Assembly (NCBI RefSeq): GCF_001941505.1
Contig: NZ_CP009248.1
Coordinates: 620,001-684,000 of the forward strand
Direction: 5' to 3'
From: Corynebacterium sphenisci DSM 44792
GTDB lineage: Bacteria; Actinomycetota; Actinomycetes; Mycobacteriales; Mycobacteriaceae
Length of the DNA: 64,000 bases
Shown: positions 36,627 through 45,422 of the stretch, one piece after another
How the letters are laid out: each line of letters begins with the position of its first letter
Position numbering within the stretch: position 1 is the first letter of the stretch
The notes under the pieces: generated by a model
The model's input: only the letters and a program-made list of their open reading frames with translations
Database searches by the model: none
What the model was told of the DNA's origin: nothing
Position numbers and translations under genes: made by a program

Positions 36627-37985
36627 TCAGCCCGCGGGCTCCGGCGGGGGCAGCCGGCGCCGCCGCAGCAGCGCCAGCAGGGCGGCCGCATCGGCGGCGG
36701 CCAGGCCCCGGGCGCGCATCCGTACCGGCCCGGTGACCAGATCCAGGCGCAGCTCCGCCAGCCCCAGCGCCGCCCCCGCCGGCCCGCGGCGCAGGGTGAG
36801 CTCCTGCACCCGCGCCGGGGCGACCACCGCCACCCGGCGGTGCAGCAGCCCCCGGTGCAGCGCGATCGCCGCTGGCTGCTCCCCGGCCCCGGGCACCAGG
36901 GCCACCGCCCGGCGCCGGTGCAGCAGCGGCGCGACCCAGCCCGCCCGGGCCGGGTTGCGCAGTGCCCCGGGCGCCGGCCGCCCCGGGTCCAGCCCGGCCG
37001 CCACCGCGGCCGCCGGGGCCCCGCCGAGGGCGGTGAGCACCGCCAGCGCCGCCTCCGGGGGCCCCGCCGGCAGCAGGGTGGTCGCCGCGGCATCGTCCCG
37101 GTCGCCGTAGCCGGCGACATCGGCGCGCACCCGCCACCAGCCCGCCGGCCGCCACAGCGGCGGCTGGTCCAGCTCCACGGCGTGCACCCGGCCGCGCCGG
37201 ATGGTGCGCCGGCGTCGCTCGGCCAGGCCGTAGCCGAGCACCACCTCCTCCCCGGCGATGCGCGCGGTGAACCGCCAGCCCCGATCCACCGTCGCCCACA
37301 GCGCCGGCGCCGCGGCGAGGGCCACCGGGGCCGCGGCCAGGCCCGCCGGGGTGGCCAGCGCGGCGATCCCGGCGAGGATCCCGGCCACCCCGGTCCCGCG
37401 CAGCGCCGCGGCGGCGAGGATCCGCGCCACCGGCACCGGGGCGACCAGGGCGGGTGCGGCCGGGATCTCGCCGCCGGGCCGCTCCGCGGCCTCGGCGGGG
37501 CCGGCCGCGTCGAGCAGCCCCGCGCGCAGCGCGACGGCCTCCGCCCGCCGCAGATAGCGCACCACCAGCACCGAATCGGCGCCCCCGGCGGTCTCCACGC
37601 GCACCGCCGCCAGGCCCAGCAGCCGGGGCAGCGGCGGCTCGACCAGATCCACCGCCTGCACCCGATCCAGCCGGGCGGAGCGGCTGCGCCGGCGCAGCAC
37701 CCCGGACACCACGCGCAGTTCGCCGTCCGCCACCCGGAAGCCCATCGCCCGCCACCAGGGCAGGCTCGCCGCCCAGGCCAGCGCCCCGAGCAGGAGCAGC
37801 GCGAGCACGGCGGCGACCGCGGCGGCGGGCGCCGCCCAGCCGGGGCCGGCGGCCAGCCACCGGCGCAGCGCGGCCACCCCGGCGGGATCGGCCTGCGCCA
37901 CCGCGGCGGCGGCCCCGGTGAGCAGCCCCGCCCAGGCGCGCAGCAGCGGGGTGGCCGGGTGCACCCGGCGCCACCGCCCGCTCAC
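36627..37985 (-). CDS. Bacterial PH-domain membrane protein (YdbT-like)
   Basis: A 452-residue membrane protein with repeated bPH2-type PH segments joined to paired transmembrane helices (about 55-75, 215-255). Recognisable are a first PH-like stretch starting GFRVADGELRVVSGVLRRRS (about 82-101), with RLDRVQAVDLVEPPLPRLLGLA, and a later repeat VAVVAPARVQELTLRRGPAG. This is the pattern of the YdbT partner of YdbS/YdbT pairs. GTG 37985 overlaps the upstream gene's stop (GTGA). Function unknown; related pairs in Bacillus affect envelope stress or antimicrobial tolerance. Extremely Ala-rich. Confidence 0.75.
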   Translation of the reverse strand: MSGRWRRVHPATPLLRAWAGLLTGAAAAVAQADPAGVAALRRWLAAGPGWAAPAAAVAAVLALLLLGALAWAASLPWWRAMGFRVADGELRVVSGVLRRRSRSARLDRVQAVDLVEPPLPRLLGLAAVRVETAGGADSVLVVRYLRRAEAVALRAGLLDAAGPAEAAERPGGEIPAAPALVAPVPVARILAAAALRGTGVAGILAGIAALATPAGLAAAPVALAAAPALWATVDRGWRFTARIAGEEVVLGYGLAERRRRTIRRGRVHAVELDQPPLWRPAGWWRVRADVAGYGDRDDAAATTLLPAGPPEAALAVLTALGGAPAAAVAAGLDPGRPAPGALRNPARAGWVAPLLHRRRAVALVPGAGEQPAAIALHRGLLHRRVAVVAPARVQELTLRRGPAGAALGLAELRLDLVTGPVRMRARGLAAADAAALLALLRRRRLPPPEPAG

Positions 37986-38473
37986 AGCCCGCTCAGCCTC
38001 TCCCGGGCCCGGCCGGTGAGCCGCTCCCGCAGCGGGTGGGCCTGCGCGGCGGGGATCCCGCGCAGCCGGGAATCGGAGGTCGCCGAGGCGGTGTGCACGG
38101 TGAGCTCCGCGATGCCCAGGGCCCGCTGCAGCGGCCCGGCGGTGACGTCGACGAACTGGATCCGGCCATAGGGCACCACGGTGACGGTGCGCCACAGCCG
38201 GCCGCGGGCCAGCAGCAGCTCCTCGGGGGCCTCCGCCCAGCCCATCCGGCGCACCTGGGCGGGCAGCAGCCAGGCCAGCCACGCGGCGAGCAGCGTCGCG
38301 GCGCCCGCGGCCGCCCACCAGCGCGGATCGAGGGCGATCGCGGCCACCGCCGCGGCCCCGGCCCCCAGCAGCACCGGGGGCAGCGCGAGGGCCAGCCGCA
38401 GCCGGCCCAGGGCGGGGGAGACCCGGGTCAGCGGCTCGGCGATCCCGGTGACGGCGAACGTGTCCGGGTCCAT
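37982..38473 (-). CDS. Bacterial PH-domain protein (YdbS-like)
   Basis: A 163-residue protein with two transmembrane helices (about 27-70) followed by one bPH2 domain containing RGRLWRTVTVVPYGRIQFVDV and LQRALGIAELTVHTA, the conserved core of YdbS-like proteins. ATG 38473 follows GGGAGG at 11 nt; a longer frame upstream is Arg/Pro-rich and unlikely. It overlaps the YdbT-like gene by 4 bp, so the pair forms an operon and probably a membrane complex. Confidence 0.78.
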   Translation of the reverse strand: MDPDTFAVTGIAEPLTRVSPALGRLRLALALPPVLLGAGAAAVAAIALDPRWWAAAGAATLLAAWLAWLLPAQVRRMGWAEAPEELLLARGRLWRTVTVVPYGRIQFVDVTAGPLQRALGIAELTVHTASATSDSRLRGIPAAQAHPLRERLTGRARERLSGL

Positions 38474-38587
38474 GGCGGGCAACCTCCCTCGGCGGCGGGG
38501 CGCGGTGGCCGGCCCGCGGGGTCCGCGGCGGGCCGATGACCCCATCCTGGCATGTCCCCGGCCGCGGCCGGGCACCCCCGAAAAGAG

Positions 38588-38623
38588 GGCCAGGCCGGAG
38601 GTTGGGAAACCTCCGGCCTGGCC
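38588..38623 (-). terminator. tRNA-Lys terminator
   Basis: A 16-bp perfect stem (38588-38603 with 38608-38623) with a 4-nt loop; on the minus strand it is followed by CTCTTTTC. It lies 8 nt past the tRNA 3' end. Confidence 0.8.
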
Positions 38624-38631
38624 TTTCGCGG

Positions 38632-38704
<73 letters not shown>

Positions 38705-38750
38705 TCGACGTCGTCGGGCAGGCGGTGCGGCCCGCGCGGCAACGAGATGA

Positions 38751-38780
38751 AATATAGCGCCGCGGTCGGCGACTTGTAAA
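38751..38780 (-). promoter_or_regulatory. tRNA-Lys promoter
   Basis: On the minus strand, TTTACA (38775-38780), 18 bp, TATATT (38751-38756), about 47 nt before the tRNA 5' end. It is one of the few near-consensus promoters in the window. Confidence 0.65.
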
Positions 38781-38926
38781 ATCCCCTGGTCGGCGCCCGG
38801 TTTCTCCGGTGCGCGGCGGCGGGTGCGCAGTATGCCCGGGGCGGCGTGCGGGCCCCGGGGCGCACCCGGGCGGCCGCGGCGGACGGCCCGGCGCGGAACC
38901 GGGTCCGGGTGACCCATTCGTTCGGA

Positions 38927-38956
38927 TTGCAAACGACGTTCGCCATCCTGTAACGT
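38927..38956 (+). promoter_or_regulatory. Possible promoter of the L,D-transpeptidase gene
   Basis: The 446-bp gap 38705-39150 has no gene. It holds the tRNA-Lys promoter (minus strand) and then an AT-richer stretch with TTGCAA (38927-38932), 18 bp, TAACGT (38951-38956). A further TTGACT at 38992 and TAGATT at 39040 are alternatives. The leader would be long (110-190 nt). I looked for a c-di-AMP (ydaO-type) riboswitch and did not recognise one. Confidence 0.4.
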
Positions 38957-39150
38957 CCCGTGAACTGCGCCGATGACATTGTTGCCGAATCTTGACTGCT
39001 TTCCGGCGGTCGCATGCTGCGTCCGTCCCGGTCGGGAAGTAGATTCGGCAATGGACGGCGACGCCGCCGGCCGCCCCCGGCGGCGCCCGCGGCCGGCCCC
39101 GGCCGACCGCCCCGCCCCATGCACGACCCCTCACCTGGAGCACACCCACG

Positions 39151-40347
39151 ATGGCCCTTTTCCTTCGCACCCACCGACGTGGCCGGTTCACCGCGGCGAT
39201 CGCCGCCGCCGGCGTCGCCGCCCTGGGACTCGTCGCCTGCACGGTCGACGAGGGCGGGGATCCGCAGCGGAACCAGGCGGAGCAGGAGGAGCGCATCGAG
39301 CCGGTGTTCAGCGTCGAGGACGGCGAGGAGGGCGTCGACGTGCTCGACCCGGTGCGGGTGTCCGTGGACGCCTCCGCCGGGGAGGTCCTCGAGGAGGTCG
39401 TGATGACCAACGAGGAGGGCCGCGAGGTCGAGGGGGAGCTCGCCGAGGGCGGCGCCGCCTGGGCCTCCACCGAGCCGCTGGGCTACGGCCGCACCTACAC
39501 CGTGGCCGCCACCGTGGACGGCGACACCGTGCAGCGCAGCTTCACCACCGTGGTCCCCGACATCCAGGCCAACGTCTCGGTGGCCCCCGCCGAGGGCTCG
39601 GTGGTCGGCGTGGGCCAGACCATCGCGGTGCGCTTCGGGGTGCCGGTCGTCGACCGGGTCGCCGCCCAGGACATGATCGAGGTCACCGCGGAGCCGCCGG
39701 TGGAGGGGGCCTTCTTCTGGCTCAGCGACTACGAGGTGCGCTGGCGGCCGGCGGAGTTCTGGGATCCGGGCACCGCGGTGCAGGTCAAGGTCAACGCCTA
39801 CGGCAGGGGGCTCGGCGGCAACGACTACGGGGCCGCGGACGCCGCCACCAGCTTCACCATCGGCGACCGGGTGGTGGCCACCGCCGACGACGCCACCAAG
39901 ACCATGACCATCGAGCGCAACGGCGAGGCCGAGATGTCCATGCCGATCTCCATGGGCAACGACCGGTGGCTGACCCCCAACGGGGTGTACATCATCGGCG
40001 AGCAGCACGAGGACATGGTGATGGACTCCACCACCTACGGCCTCTCCCTGGAGGACGGCGGGTACAAGACCCCGGTGAAGTACGCCACCCAGATGTCCTA
40101 CTCGGGCATCTACGTGCACGGCGCGCCCTGGTCGGTGTGGGCGCAGGGCAGCCAGAACACCTCGCACGGCTGCATCAACGTGTCCATCCCGAACGCCAAG
40201 TGGTTCCAGGAGCACACCAAGCGCGGGGACGTGGTGATCGTGCGGAACACCAAGGGCGAGGTGCTCTCCGGCTATGACGGGCTCGGCGACTGGAACATCC
40301 CCTGGGAGCGCTGGAAGGCCGGCAACGCCGACCGCTCCGACCAGTAG
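39151..40347 (+). CDS. L,D-transpeptidase lipoprotein (LdtMt2-like)
   Basis: Makes 3-3 cross-links in peptidoglycan outside the membrane. The 398-residue precursor has a signal peptide with lipobox LVAC (Cys30), an acidic linker, two immunoglobulin-like Big/BIg domains (about 55-250) and a C-terminal YkuD domain with His323 (YVHGAP) and the catalytic SHGCINVS (His339, Cys341). This domain order is that of mycobacterial LdtMt1/LdtMt2 and LppS. ATG 39151 is preceded by TGGAG. It is probably monocistronic, with a 15-bp-stem terminator shared with chrA. Confidence 0.94.
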   Translation: MALFLRTHRRGRFTAAIAAAGVAALGLVACTVDEGGDPQRNQAEQEERIEPVFSVEDGEEGVDVLDPVRVSVDASAGEVLEEVVMTNEEGREVEGELAEGGAAWASTEPLGYGRTYTVAATVDGDTVQRSFTTVVPDIQANVSVAPAEGSVVGVGQTIAVRFGVPVVDRVAAQDMIEVTAEPPVEGAFFWLSDYEVRWRPAEFWDPGTAVQVKVNAYGRGLGGNDYGAADAATSFTIGDRVVATADDATKTMTIERNGEAEMSMPISMGNDRWLTPNGVYIIGEQHEDMVMDSTTYGLSLEDGGYKTPVKYATQMSYSGIYVHGAPWSVWAQGSQNTSHGCINVSIPNAKWFQEHTKRGDVVIVRNTKGEVLSGYDGLGDWNIPWERWKAGNADRSDQ

Positions 40348-40366
40348 CCCCGCGCCCCCGGCACCC

Positions 40367-40400
40367 GCCCGCGCCCCGGCCCTCCGGCCGGGGCGCGGGC
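40367..40400. terminator. Bidirectional terminator between ldt and chrA
   Basis: A 15-bp perfect stem, 40367-40381 with 40386-40400, loop CTCC, between convergent genes. No T-tract. Confidence 0.65.
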
Positions 40401-40416
40401 GATCCCGGCCGGGCGG

Positions 40417-41061
40417 CTAGAGGATGCCGCGTTCCACGGCGGCGGCCACCGCCGCGGTGCGCGAGCCCACCCCGAGTTTGGTGAACACGTGCACCAGGTG
40501 GGATTTCACGGTCGCCTCGGTGAGGTGCAGCCGGCGCGCGATCGCCCGGTTGCCCAGGCCCTCGGCGACCAGGGCGAGCACCTCCGCCTCCCTCGGGGTC
40601 AGCGCGGTGCCCGGGTTGCGGGTGCGCGCCAGCAGCCGGCCGGCGACGTCCGCGGAGAGCACGGTGCGCCCGGCGGCGGCGTCGCGCACCCCGGCGACCA
40701 GTTCGGCGGGGTCGGCGTCCTTGAGCAGGTAGCCCACCGCCCCGGCGGAGATCGCGCCGAGCACATCGGCGTCCGAGGAGTAGTTCGTCACCACCAGCAC
40801 CTGCGGCGGGTCGGCCAGCGCCCGGATCTCGGCGGTGGCCGCCGCCCCCGCCGAGGTGGTCGCCGCCCCGGGGGCCTCCCCGAAGCGGAGATCCATCAGC
40901 ACCACGTGCGGCCGCGGGTGCGCGGTGCAGCGCGCCACCGCCTGCTCCGCGGCGCCGACCTCCCCGATCACCTCGATGTCCGCGGCGGCGTCGAGCACCG
41001 CGCGCAGCCCGGCCCGGACCACCGGATGGTCGTCGGCGATGAGCACCCGGATCGCGGTCAT
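40417..41061 (-). CDS. chrA: NarL/LuxR-type response regulator, probable ChrA
   Basis: A 214-residue response regulator: receiver domain with acidic pocket ADDH (10-12) and phosphoacceptor Asp57 (LMDLRF), and a C-terminal LuxR helix-turn-helix (LTPREAEVLALVAEGLGNRAIA... through TEATVKSHLVHVFTKLG, about 150-195). Just after Asp57 is an unusual Ala/Thr-rich insertion (about 61-78). The gene is coupled to a sensor kinase (ATGA) and is divergent from an ABC permease/ATPase pair, which is the chrSA-hrtBA haem-tolerance arrangement of corynebacteria. The haem assignment rests on this context. Confidence 0.85.
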   Translation of the reverse strand: MTAIRVLIADDHPVVRAGLRAVLDAAADIEVIGEVGAAEQAVARCTAHPRPHVVLMDLRFGEAPGAATTSAGAAATAEIRALADPPQVLVVTNYSSDADVLGAISAGAVGYLLKDADPAELVAGVRDAAAGRTVLSADVAGRLLARTRNPGTALTPREAEVLALVAEGLGNRAIARRLHLTEATVKSHLVHVFTKLGVGSRTAAVAAAVERGIL

Positions 41062-42371
41062 CGGGCCCCCTCCCGCGCCGGCGCCGGGGCGGGCAGGGTG
41101 AGCCGCACCCCGCAGCCGGCCCCGGGGGCGGATTCCACGGTGAGGTCCCCCCCGGCGTCCCGGGCCCGCCGCCGCGCCCCGGCCAGGCCGAAGGAGCCCC
41201 CCGGGGCGGGCGCCGCCGGGTCGAAGCCGACCCCGTCGTCGACCACGTCGAGGGCCACCCCCTCCGGTTCGTAGGTCAGGGTGACCCGGCAGGAGCGCGC
41301 CCCGGAATGGGCGACGACGTTGCCGAGCAGGGTCTGCGCCACCCGCAGCACCGTGGCCTCGGTGACCTGGGGCAGCGGCCGGGCGGCCCCGTCCACCCGG
41401 AAGGACACCGCCGCGCCGAGGGCGGTGCCGGCGCACGCCCGGGCCAGGGCCGCGGGCAGCTCCGCCCCGGCCAGGGGGGCCGGCTGCAGCCGGGCGATGA
41501 TCGCCCGGGTCTCCGCGAGATTGTCCGCGGCGGTGCCCCGGGCCAGCCGGATCCGGCCCAGGGGGCGGTCCGCCCCGGGTAGCTCCGCCAGCTCCGCCTC
41601 CGCGGCGTGCAGCAGCAGCCCGATGGAGGCCAGCCCCTGGGCCACGGTGTCGTGGATCTCGGCGGCCAGCCGGGCCCGCTCGTCGAGTTCCCCGGCCCGC
41701 CGGGAGATCGCGGCGACGTCGGCGCGGGCCGCGAGCAGCTGGGCCAGCGCCGCCTGCCGGGCGGCGACCTCCCGCTGCAGCAGCCGGAAGCCCAGCCCGG
41801 TGGCCGCGGCGACCAGGCCGCCGACCACCGGGCCGATCACCCCGCCCGGGCTGGGCCCGCCATGGTGCGCGATCGCGGCCACCGCCAGGGCGGTCAGCCC
41901 CGCCACCGCCACCAGCCCCGGTGCCGGGGTGGCCACGTGCATGGCCACGAAGAACAGCGGGAAGGCCAGGTAGGCGGCCTCCGGGACGGTGAAGGCCAGG
42001 CCCGCCCAGGCGGCCAGCAGGGCCAGCAGCCAGATCAGCACCGGCCCCGCCGGGTGGCCGCCGGCGGGCTGCGCCGGCGCGCCCGCCCGGGCGGCCGCGC
42101 GGCGCTCCGCGCGGCGGCCCAGCAGGGTGCCGGGCAGGTACACCGCCGCGAACGCGGCCGCCCAGGCCAGCGCGACCGGCCGGTGGTCGGCGACCACCGC
42201 CAGCACGAGCAGCGCGGCGACCAGCAGGTCCAGGGCGGTGCGCAGGCCCCACCAGGCCCGGGCCAGCGCGCCCGGGTCCGCGGCCGGGGCGGTCTCCGCC
42301 GCGGCCGCGGGCCCGCCGCCCGGGTGGGCGGGCCGGTCGGGGGTGGTCGGGGCCGGGGCGGGACGGTCCAT
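41058..42371 (-). CDS. chrS: Sensor histidine kinase, probable haem sensor ChrS
   Basis: A 437-residue kinase of the HisKA_3 type. After a 35-residue Pro/Ala tail there are five to six membrane helices (about 45-195) with short loops and no large extracellular domain, then the dimerisation helix with phosphorylated His240 in EIHDTVAQGL and an HATPase domain (DDGVGFDP, GLAGARRRA). Intramembrane sensing fits ChrS, which responds to haem. ATG 42371 is 7 nt from TACCCT (leaderless); the frame stays open upstream without need. Cotranscribed with chrA. An equally possible reading is a generic antibiotic- or lipid-stress sensor. Confidence 0.82.
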   Translation of the reverse strand: MDRPAPAPTTPDRPAHPGGGPAAAAETAPAADPGALARAWWGLRTALDLLVAALLVLAVVADHRPVALAWAAAFAAVYLPGTLLGRRAERRAAARAGAPAQPAGGHPAGPVLIWLLALLAAWAGLAFTVPEAAYLAFPLFFVAMHVATPAPGLVAVAGLTALAVAAIAHHGGPSPGGVIGPVVGGLVAAATGLGFRLLQREVAARQAALAQLLAARADVAAISRRAGELDERARLAAEIHDTVAQGLASIGLLLHAAEAELAELPGADRPLGRIRLARGTAADNLAETRAIIARLQPAPLAGAELPAALARACAGTALGAAVSFRVDGAARPLPQVTEATVLRVAQTLLGNVVAHSGARSCRVTLTYEPEGVALDVVDDGVGFDPAAPAPGGSFGLAGARRRARDAGGDLTVESAPGAGCGVRLTLPAPAPAREGAR

Positions 42372-42378
42372 GACCCCC

Positions 42379-42384
42379 AGGGTA
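42379..42384 (-). promoter_or_regulatory. -10 element for leaderless chrS-chrA
   Basis: TACCCT on the minus strand, 7-nt spacer GGGGGTC, then the chrS ATG. Confidence 0.55.
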
Positions 42385-42417
42385 GGCGCGCGCCCCGGGG
42401 GCGGCATCAACCGAAAG

Positions 42418-42434
42418 TGGGAGCCGAAGTCCCA
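42418..42434. promoter_or_regulatory. Candidate operator between chrS and hrtB
   Basis: TGGGA-N7-TCCCA inverted repeat with CCGAA directly repeated (42411-42415 and 42424-42428) in the 110-bp divergent gap. It lies 35-64 bp upstream of the hrtB start, where a response regulator would bind. The repeat is short, so this is tentative. Confidence 0.35.
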
Positions 42435-42468
42435 TCCCGCGGGCGATTCGGCGGCGGCGCCCCGCGGC

Positions 42469-42474
42469 GAGCAT
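42469..42474 (+). promoter_or_regulatory. Possible -10 element for hrtB
   Basis: GAGCAT, 7-nt spacer, then ATG 42482. It is a weaker match than the other leaderless elements. Confidence 0.3.
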
Positions 42475-42481
42475 GGGGACC

Positions 42482-43459
42482 ATGTACCAGGCAATCCGGG
42501 AACTGCGCGCCGCACCGGGGCGCACCACCCTCATCACCGTGACCATCGGCCTCATCGCCGTCCTCGTGACCTTCCTCTCCGCGCTCACCGCCGGACTCGC
42601 GGAACGATCCGTCTCCGGGCTGGAGGATCAGCTCGGCGAGGACACCCTCGTCCTCGCGGACACCGGCGCCGGCACCCTCAACGCCTCCCGCCTCGACGGG
42701 GATCAGCTCGACGCCCTCGGCGGCCGGGAGCTGCGGATCGGCCGGCTGCGGGTGGGGGAGACCCCCGCCGTGACCCTGCCGGACCCGGACCTGGCGTCCG
42801 GGCGCGCCCGGGTCGCCGCCGATCTGGGCGACCAGGTCGACGTCGGGGCGGAGCTGCCCCTCGGCGAGGGCGTCACCGTCGTCGTCGACTCGGTGGACCC
42901 CGCGGACGCGCCCGGCCAGTGGCTGGAGCACCAGCCGGTGGTGCACATCAGCGCCGCCGATTCGGCGGCCACCGCCGGCCCCGCCGCGGGGGTCATCCTC
43001 GCCGGGGAGGTCCCGGAGGTCGAGGGGGTCACCGCCCTCACCGGCGACGATCGGCTCTCCGCGGTGGCCTCCTACCGCGGCGAGCAGACCTCCCTCGGCA
43101 CCATGACCGCCCTGCTGTACCTCATCTCCGCCCTCGTCGTCGGCGCCTTCTTCATGGTGTGGACGGTGCAGCGGCTGCGCGCGGTGGCCATCGCCGGGGC
43201 GCTCGGCGCCTCCCGCCGGGTGCTCGTCGCCGACGCCCTCGGCCAGGCCGGGCTGGTGCTGCTCGCCGGGATCGGCGCCGGTCTGGCGGTGACCCTCGTC
43301 GCCGGCGCGGCCGCCTCCGGGGTGATGCCGGTGCGCATCGACGCCGGCACCACCCTGGTGCCCGCCGGCCTGCTGCTGGCCTGCGGCCTGGCCGGGGCGG
43401 CGGTGTCGCTGCGGCCGGTGCTGCGCGCCGAACCGCGCACCGCCCTCGCCGCCGGCTGA
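42482..43459 (+). CDS. hrtB: ABC transporter permease, probable haem exporter HrtB
   Basis: A 325-residue FtsX/MacB-type permease: membrane helix at about 18-38, a large extracytoplasmic domain (about 40-205), then three helices (about 210-230, 255-275, 285-305). Segment VQRLRAVAIAGALGASRRVL after the second helix is the coupling-helix region of this family. It is followed by its ATPase gene and is divergent from a two-component system, as hrtBA is from chrSA. The start is ATG 42482 (MYQAIRELR), with ATG 42473 as an alternative three codons longer. Function in haem export is inferred. Confidence 0.82.
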   Translation: MYQAIRELRAAPGRTTLITVTIGLIAVLVTFLSALTAGLAERSVSGLEDQLGEDTLVLADTGAGTLNASRLDGDQLDALGGRELRIGRLRVGETPAVTLPDPDLASGRARVAADLGDQVDVGAELPLGEGVTVVVDSVDPADAPGQWLEHQPVVHISAADSAATAGPAAGVILAGEVPEVEGVTALTGDDRLSAVASYRGEQTSLGTMTALLYLISALVVGAFFMVWTVQRLRAVAIAGALGASRRVLVADALGQAGLVLLAGIGAGLAVTLVAGAAASGVMPVRIDAGTTLVPAGLLLACGLAGAAVSLRPVLRAEPRTALAAG

Positions 43460-43511
43460 GCCCGCCCAACCCACCCGCACCCCACCCGACCCCCGACCCC
43501 CAGGAGAGGCC

Positions 43512-44282
43512 ATGACCGACCACCGCACCGACCACGACACCGACCACGACGCCGCGGCGGGCCGCCCCGCGCTGGAGCTTTCCGGCATCGTGCTGGACAT
43601 CGCCGACGGCGCCGGCCGCCGCCGGCTGCTCGACCACGTCGATCTCGACGTGCGCTCCGGGGAGATCCTCGGCGTCACCGGGCCCTCCGGCTCCGGCAAA
43701 TCCACCCTGCTCGCCGTCGCCGGGGCGCTCGCCGCCCCCGATTCCGGGCGGGCCGTGCTGCACGCCGGGGGCCGGGAGATCGACCTGGCCGCCGGCGGGG
43801 CCGCCGCCGCCCGGATCCGGCGGGACCATATCGGGCTGGTGTTCCAGCAGGACAACCTGATCCCCTCGCTGCGGGTGCGCGAGCAGCTGGAGCTGATGAC
43901 CCGGCTGGACCGGGTGCTGCCGCCCTCGCGGGCGGCGCGCCGGGCCGCCCGGGAGCGCGCCGGGGAGCTGCTCGACGCCGTCGGCCTGGCCGATCTCGCG
44001 GAGCGCCGGGCGGGTGCCCTCTCCGGCGGCCAGCGGGCCCGGGTGAACCTGGCCCGGGCGCTGATGAACCGCCCGGAGCTGATCCTCGCCGACGAGCCCA
44101 CCGCCGCCCTGGACCGGGACTCCGCGGCCCGGGTCACCGAACTGCTCGGCGCGGTGGTCCGGGAGGCCGGGGCGGCGGCCCTCTACGTCACCCACGACCT
44201 GGACCAGCTGCATATCGCGGATCGCGTCGTGGGGCTCGTCGACGGCCGGGTCACCGCGGCGCAGCCGGCGGCCGCCGGCTGA
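43512..44282 (+). CDS. hrtA: ABC transporter ATPase, probable haem exporter HrtA
   Basis: A 256-residue ATPase of the LolD/MacB class. Walker A is GPSGSGKST (57-65), Q-loop FQQDNLIPS, signature LSGGQRARV, Walker B LILADEPTAALD, H-loop YVTHDLDQL. The N-terminus carries a repeated Thr-Asp-His stretch (TDHRTDHDTDHD, residues 2-13), absent from standard relatives, which could bind metal or haem but may simply be low complexity. The ATG follows CAGGAGAGG, 52 bp after hrtB. With HrtB it should form a 2+2 exporter. No following gene on this strand. Confidence 0.84.
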   Translation: MTDHRTDHDTDHDAAAGRPALELSGIVLDIADGAGRRRLLDHVDLDVRSGEILGVTGPSGSGKSTLLAVAGALAAPDSGRAVLHAGGREIDLAAGGAAAARIRRDHIGLVFQQDNLIPSLRVREQLELMTRLDRVLPPSRAARRAARERAGELLDAVGLADLAERRAGALSGGQRARVNLARALMNRPELILADEPTAALDRDSAARVTELLGAVVREAGAAALYVTHDLDQLHIADRVVGLVDGRVTAAQPAAAG

Positions 44283-44341
44283 GGGGTCGGGGCGCCGCTG
44301 GCCCGCACGGCACCGCCCCCCCCGGGTGCGCCGAGGACGGC

Positions 44342-44363
44342 GCCCGGGGGTCGGCCCCCGGGC
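44342..44363 (+). terminator. Hairpin after hrtA
   Basis: GCCCGGGGG (44342-44350) with CCCCCGGGC (44355-44363), loop TCGG, 60 nt past the hrtA stop. The 330-bp gap 44283-44612 holds this hairpin and the tRNA-His terminator; I see no gene in it. Confidence 0.45.
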
Positions 44364-44569
44364 GGGGCCGCGTCGCCGAGGACGCCACCATCGTCGCAAC
44401 CCCGACGGCGGACGGGGATGGCTGCGGAGGACCCGACGCCGGAGCGCCCGAGGCCGGGCCGGGCGCTCGTGCGGTGCCGGGGCCTGGACGGCTCAGCCGA
44501 CGGTCCGGCGGTGAGGATGGTGGAGCGGGGATCCGGGCCGGGATCGGCCCCCGCGCGCCGAAAAAGGAG

Positions 44570-44606
44570 ATGGCCCCCGACCTCGTCTATCGAGGTCGGG
44601 GGCCAT
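44570..44606 (-). terminator. tRNA-His terminator
   Basis: A 16-bp perfect stem (44570-44585 with 44591-44606), loop TCTAT or its complement. On the minus strand it is followed by CTCCTTTTTC, a proper T-tract. Confidence 0.85.
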
Positions 44607-44612
44607 ATTCGG

Positions 44613-44686
44613 GGTGACTGACGGGACTCGAACCCGCGACACCCAGGATCACAACCTGGTGCTCTACCAGCTGAACTACAGTCACC
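44613..44686 (-). tRNA. tRNA-His (anticodon GUG)
   Basis: Minus strand: acceptor GTGACTG/CAGTCAC with an extra 5' G (44686) opposite C73 (44613), the hallmark of tRNA-His; D-arm GTTCAGCTGGTAGAGC; anticodon stem CCAGG/CCTGG with loop TTGTGAT (GTG); T-arm GCGGGTTCGAGTCCCG-type. Its position next to orn is conserved in actinobacteria. Confidence 0.97.
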
Positions 44687-44723
44687 ATCGCCTTCCGGGC
44701 GTCGGCGCCCGTGCAGCGCCATC

Positions 44724-44752
44724 ATGCTAACCCAGCCGCGGGCCGGGGGCAA
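44724..44752 (-). promoter_or_regulatory. tRNA-His promoter
   Basis: Minus strand TTGCCC (44747-44752), 17 bp, TAGCAT (44724-44729), about 38 nt before the tRNA. Confidence 0.5.
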
Positions 44753-44795
44753 AATCCCCGTTCGGCGGGGGTTTCGCCCCCGCGGCGGCGGGGCC

Positions 44796-45422
44796 TCAGA
44801 TGGGGAAGCGCTCCTCGGCGGCCCGGGTGGCCTCCGCGATGGTGGCCTCATCCGGGCCGGCGCCGGGCCGGAAGGCCGCCCGCCGGTAGTAGTCCAGCTC
44901 CCGGATCGACTCCCGGATATCGGCCAGCGCCCGGTGCGCCATGCCCTTCGCCGGCTGATGGGAGTACACCTCCGGCATCCACCGCCGGGTGAGCTCCTTG
45001 ATCGAGGACACGTCGATCATCCGGTAGTGCAGGAACTCCTCCAGCTCCGGCATGTACCGGCGGATGAAGCCCCGGTCGGAGGCGATGGAGTTGCCCGCCA
45101 GCGGCGCGGCCCCGGCCTCGTCGACATGGGCGCGCAGGTACTCCAGCACCCGCCGCTCCGCCGCGGCGACGTCGGTGCCGGAGGCCCGGATCTCCTCGGT
45201 GAGCCCGGAGGAGCGGTGCATCTCGGTGACCACCTCGTCCATCTCCGCCAATTCCGCCTCCCCGGCGTGGATCACCACGTCCACGCCCTCGCCGAGGATG
45301 TTCAGCTCGGCGTCGGTGACCAGGGCGGCGATCTCCACCAGGACGTGGCGGTCCGGGTCCAGGCCGGTCATCTCGCAGTCGATCCACACGATCCGGTCGT
45401 GCTTGGCGGTGTTCGCGCTCAT
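44796..45422 (-). CDS. orn: Oligoribonuclease
   Basis: DEDDh 3'-5' exonuclease that degrades very short RNAs, including pGpG from cyclic-di-GMP turnover. The 208-residue protein has WIDCEMTGL (Asp15, Glu17), the second acidic motif near residue 110 ([13 protein letters not shown]) and the [11 protein letters not shown] motif near 170. The ATG overlaps the cmrA stop by 4 bp. Its place between tRNA-His and the mycolate reductase is the same as Rv2511 and its neighbours. Confidence 0.95.
   Translation of the reverse strand: MSANTAKHDRIVWIDCEMTGLDPDRHVLVEIAALVTDAELNILGEGVDVVIHAGEAELAEMDEVVTEMHRSSGLTEEIRASGTDVAAAERRVLEYLRAHVDEAGAAPLAGNSIASDRGFIRRYMPELEEFLHYRMIDVSSIKELTRRWMPEVYSHQPAKGMAHRALADIRESIRELDYYRRAAFRPGAGPDEATIAEATRAAEERFPI

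Noticed and set aside
38705-39150. c-di-AMP riboswitch before the L,D-transpeptidase
   Set aside because: Position would fit, but no ydaO-type core was recognisable by eye; the gap is explained by two promoters. A covariance-model search would settle it.
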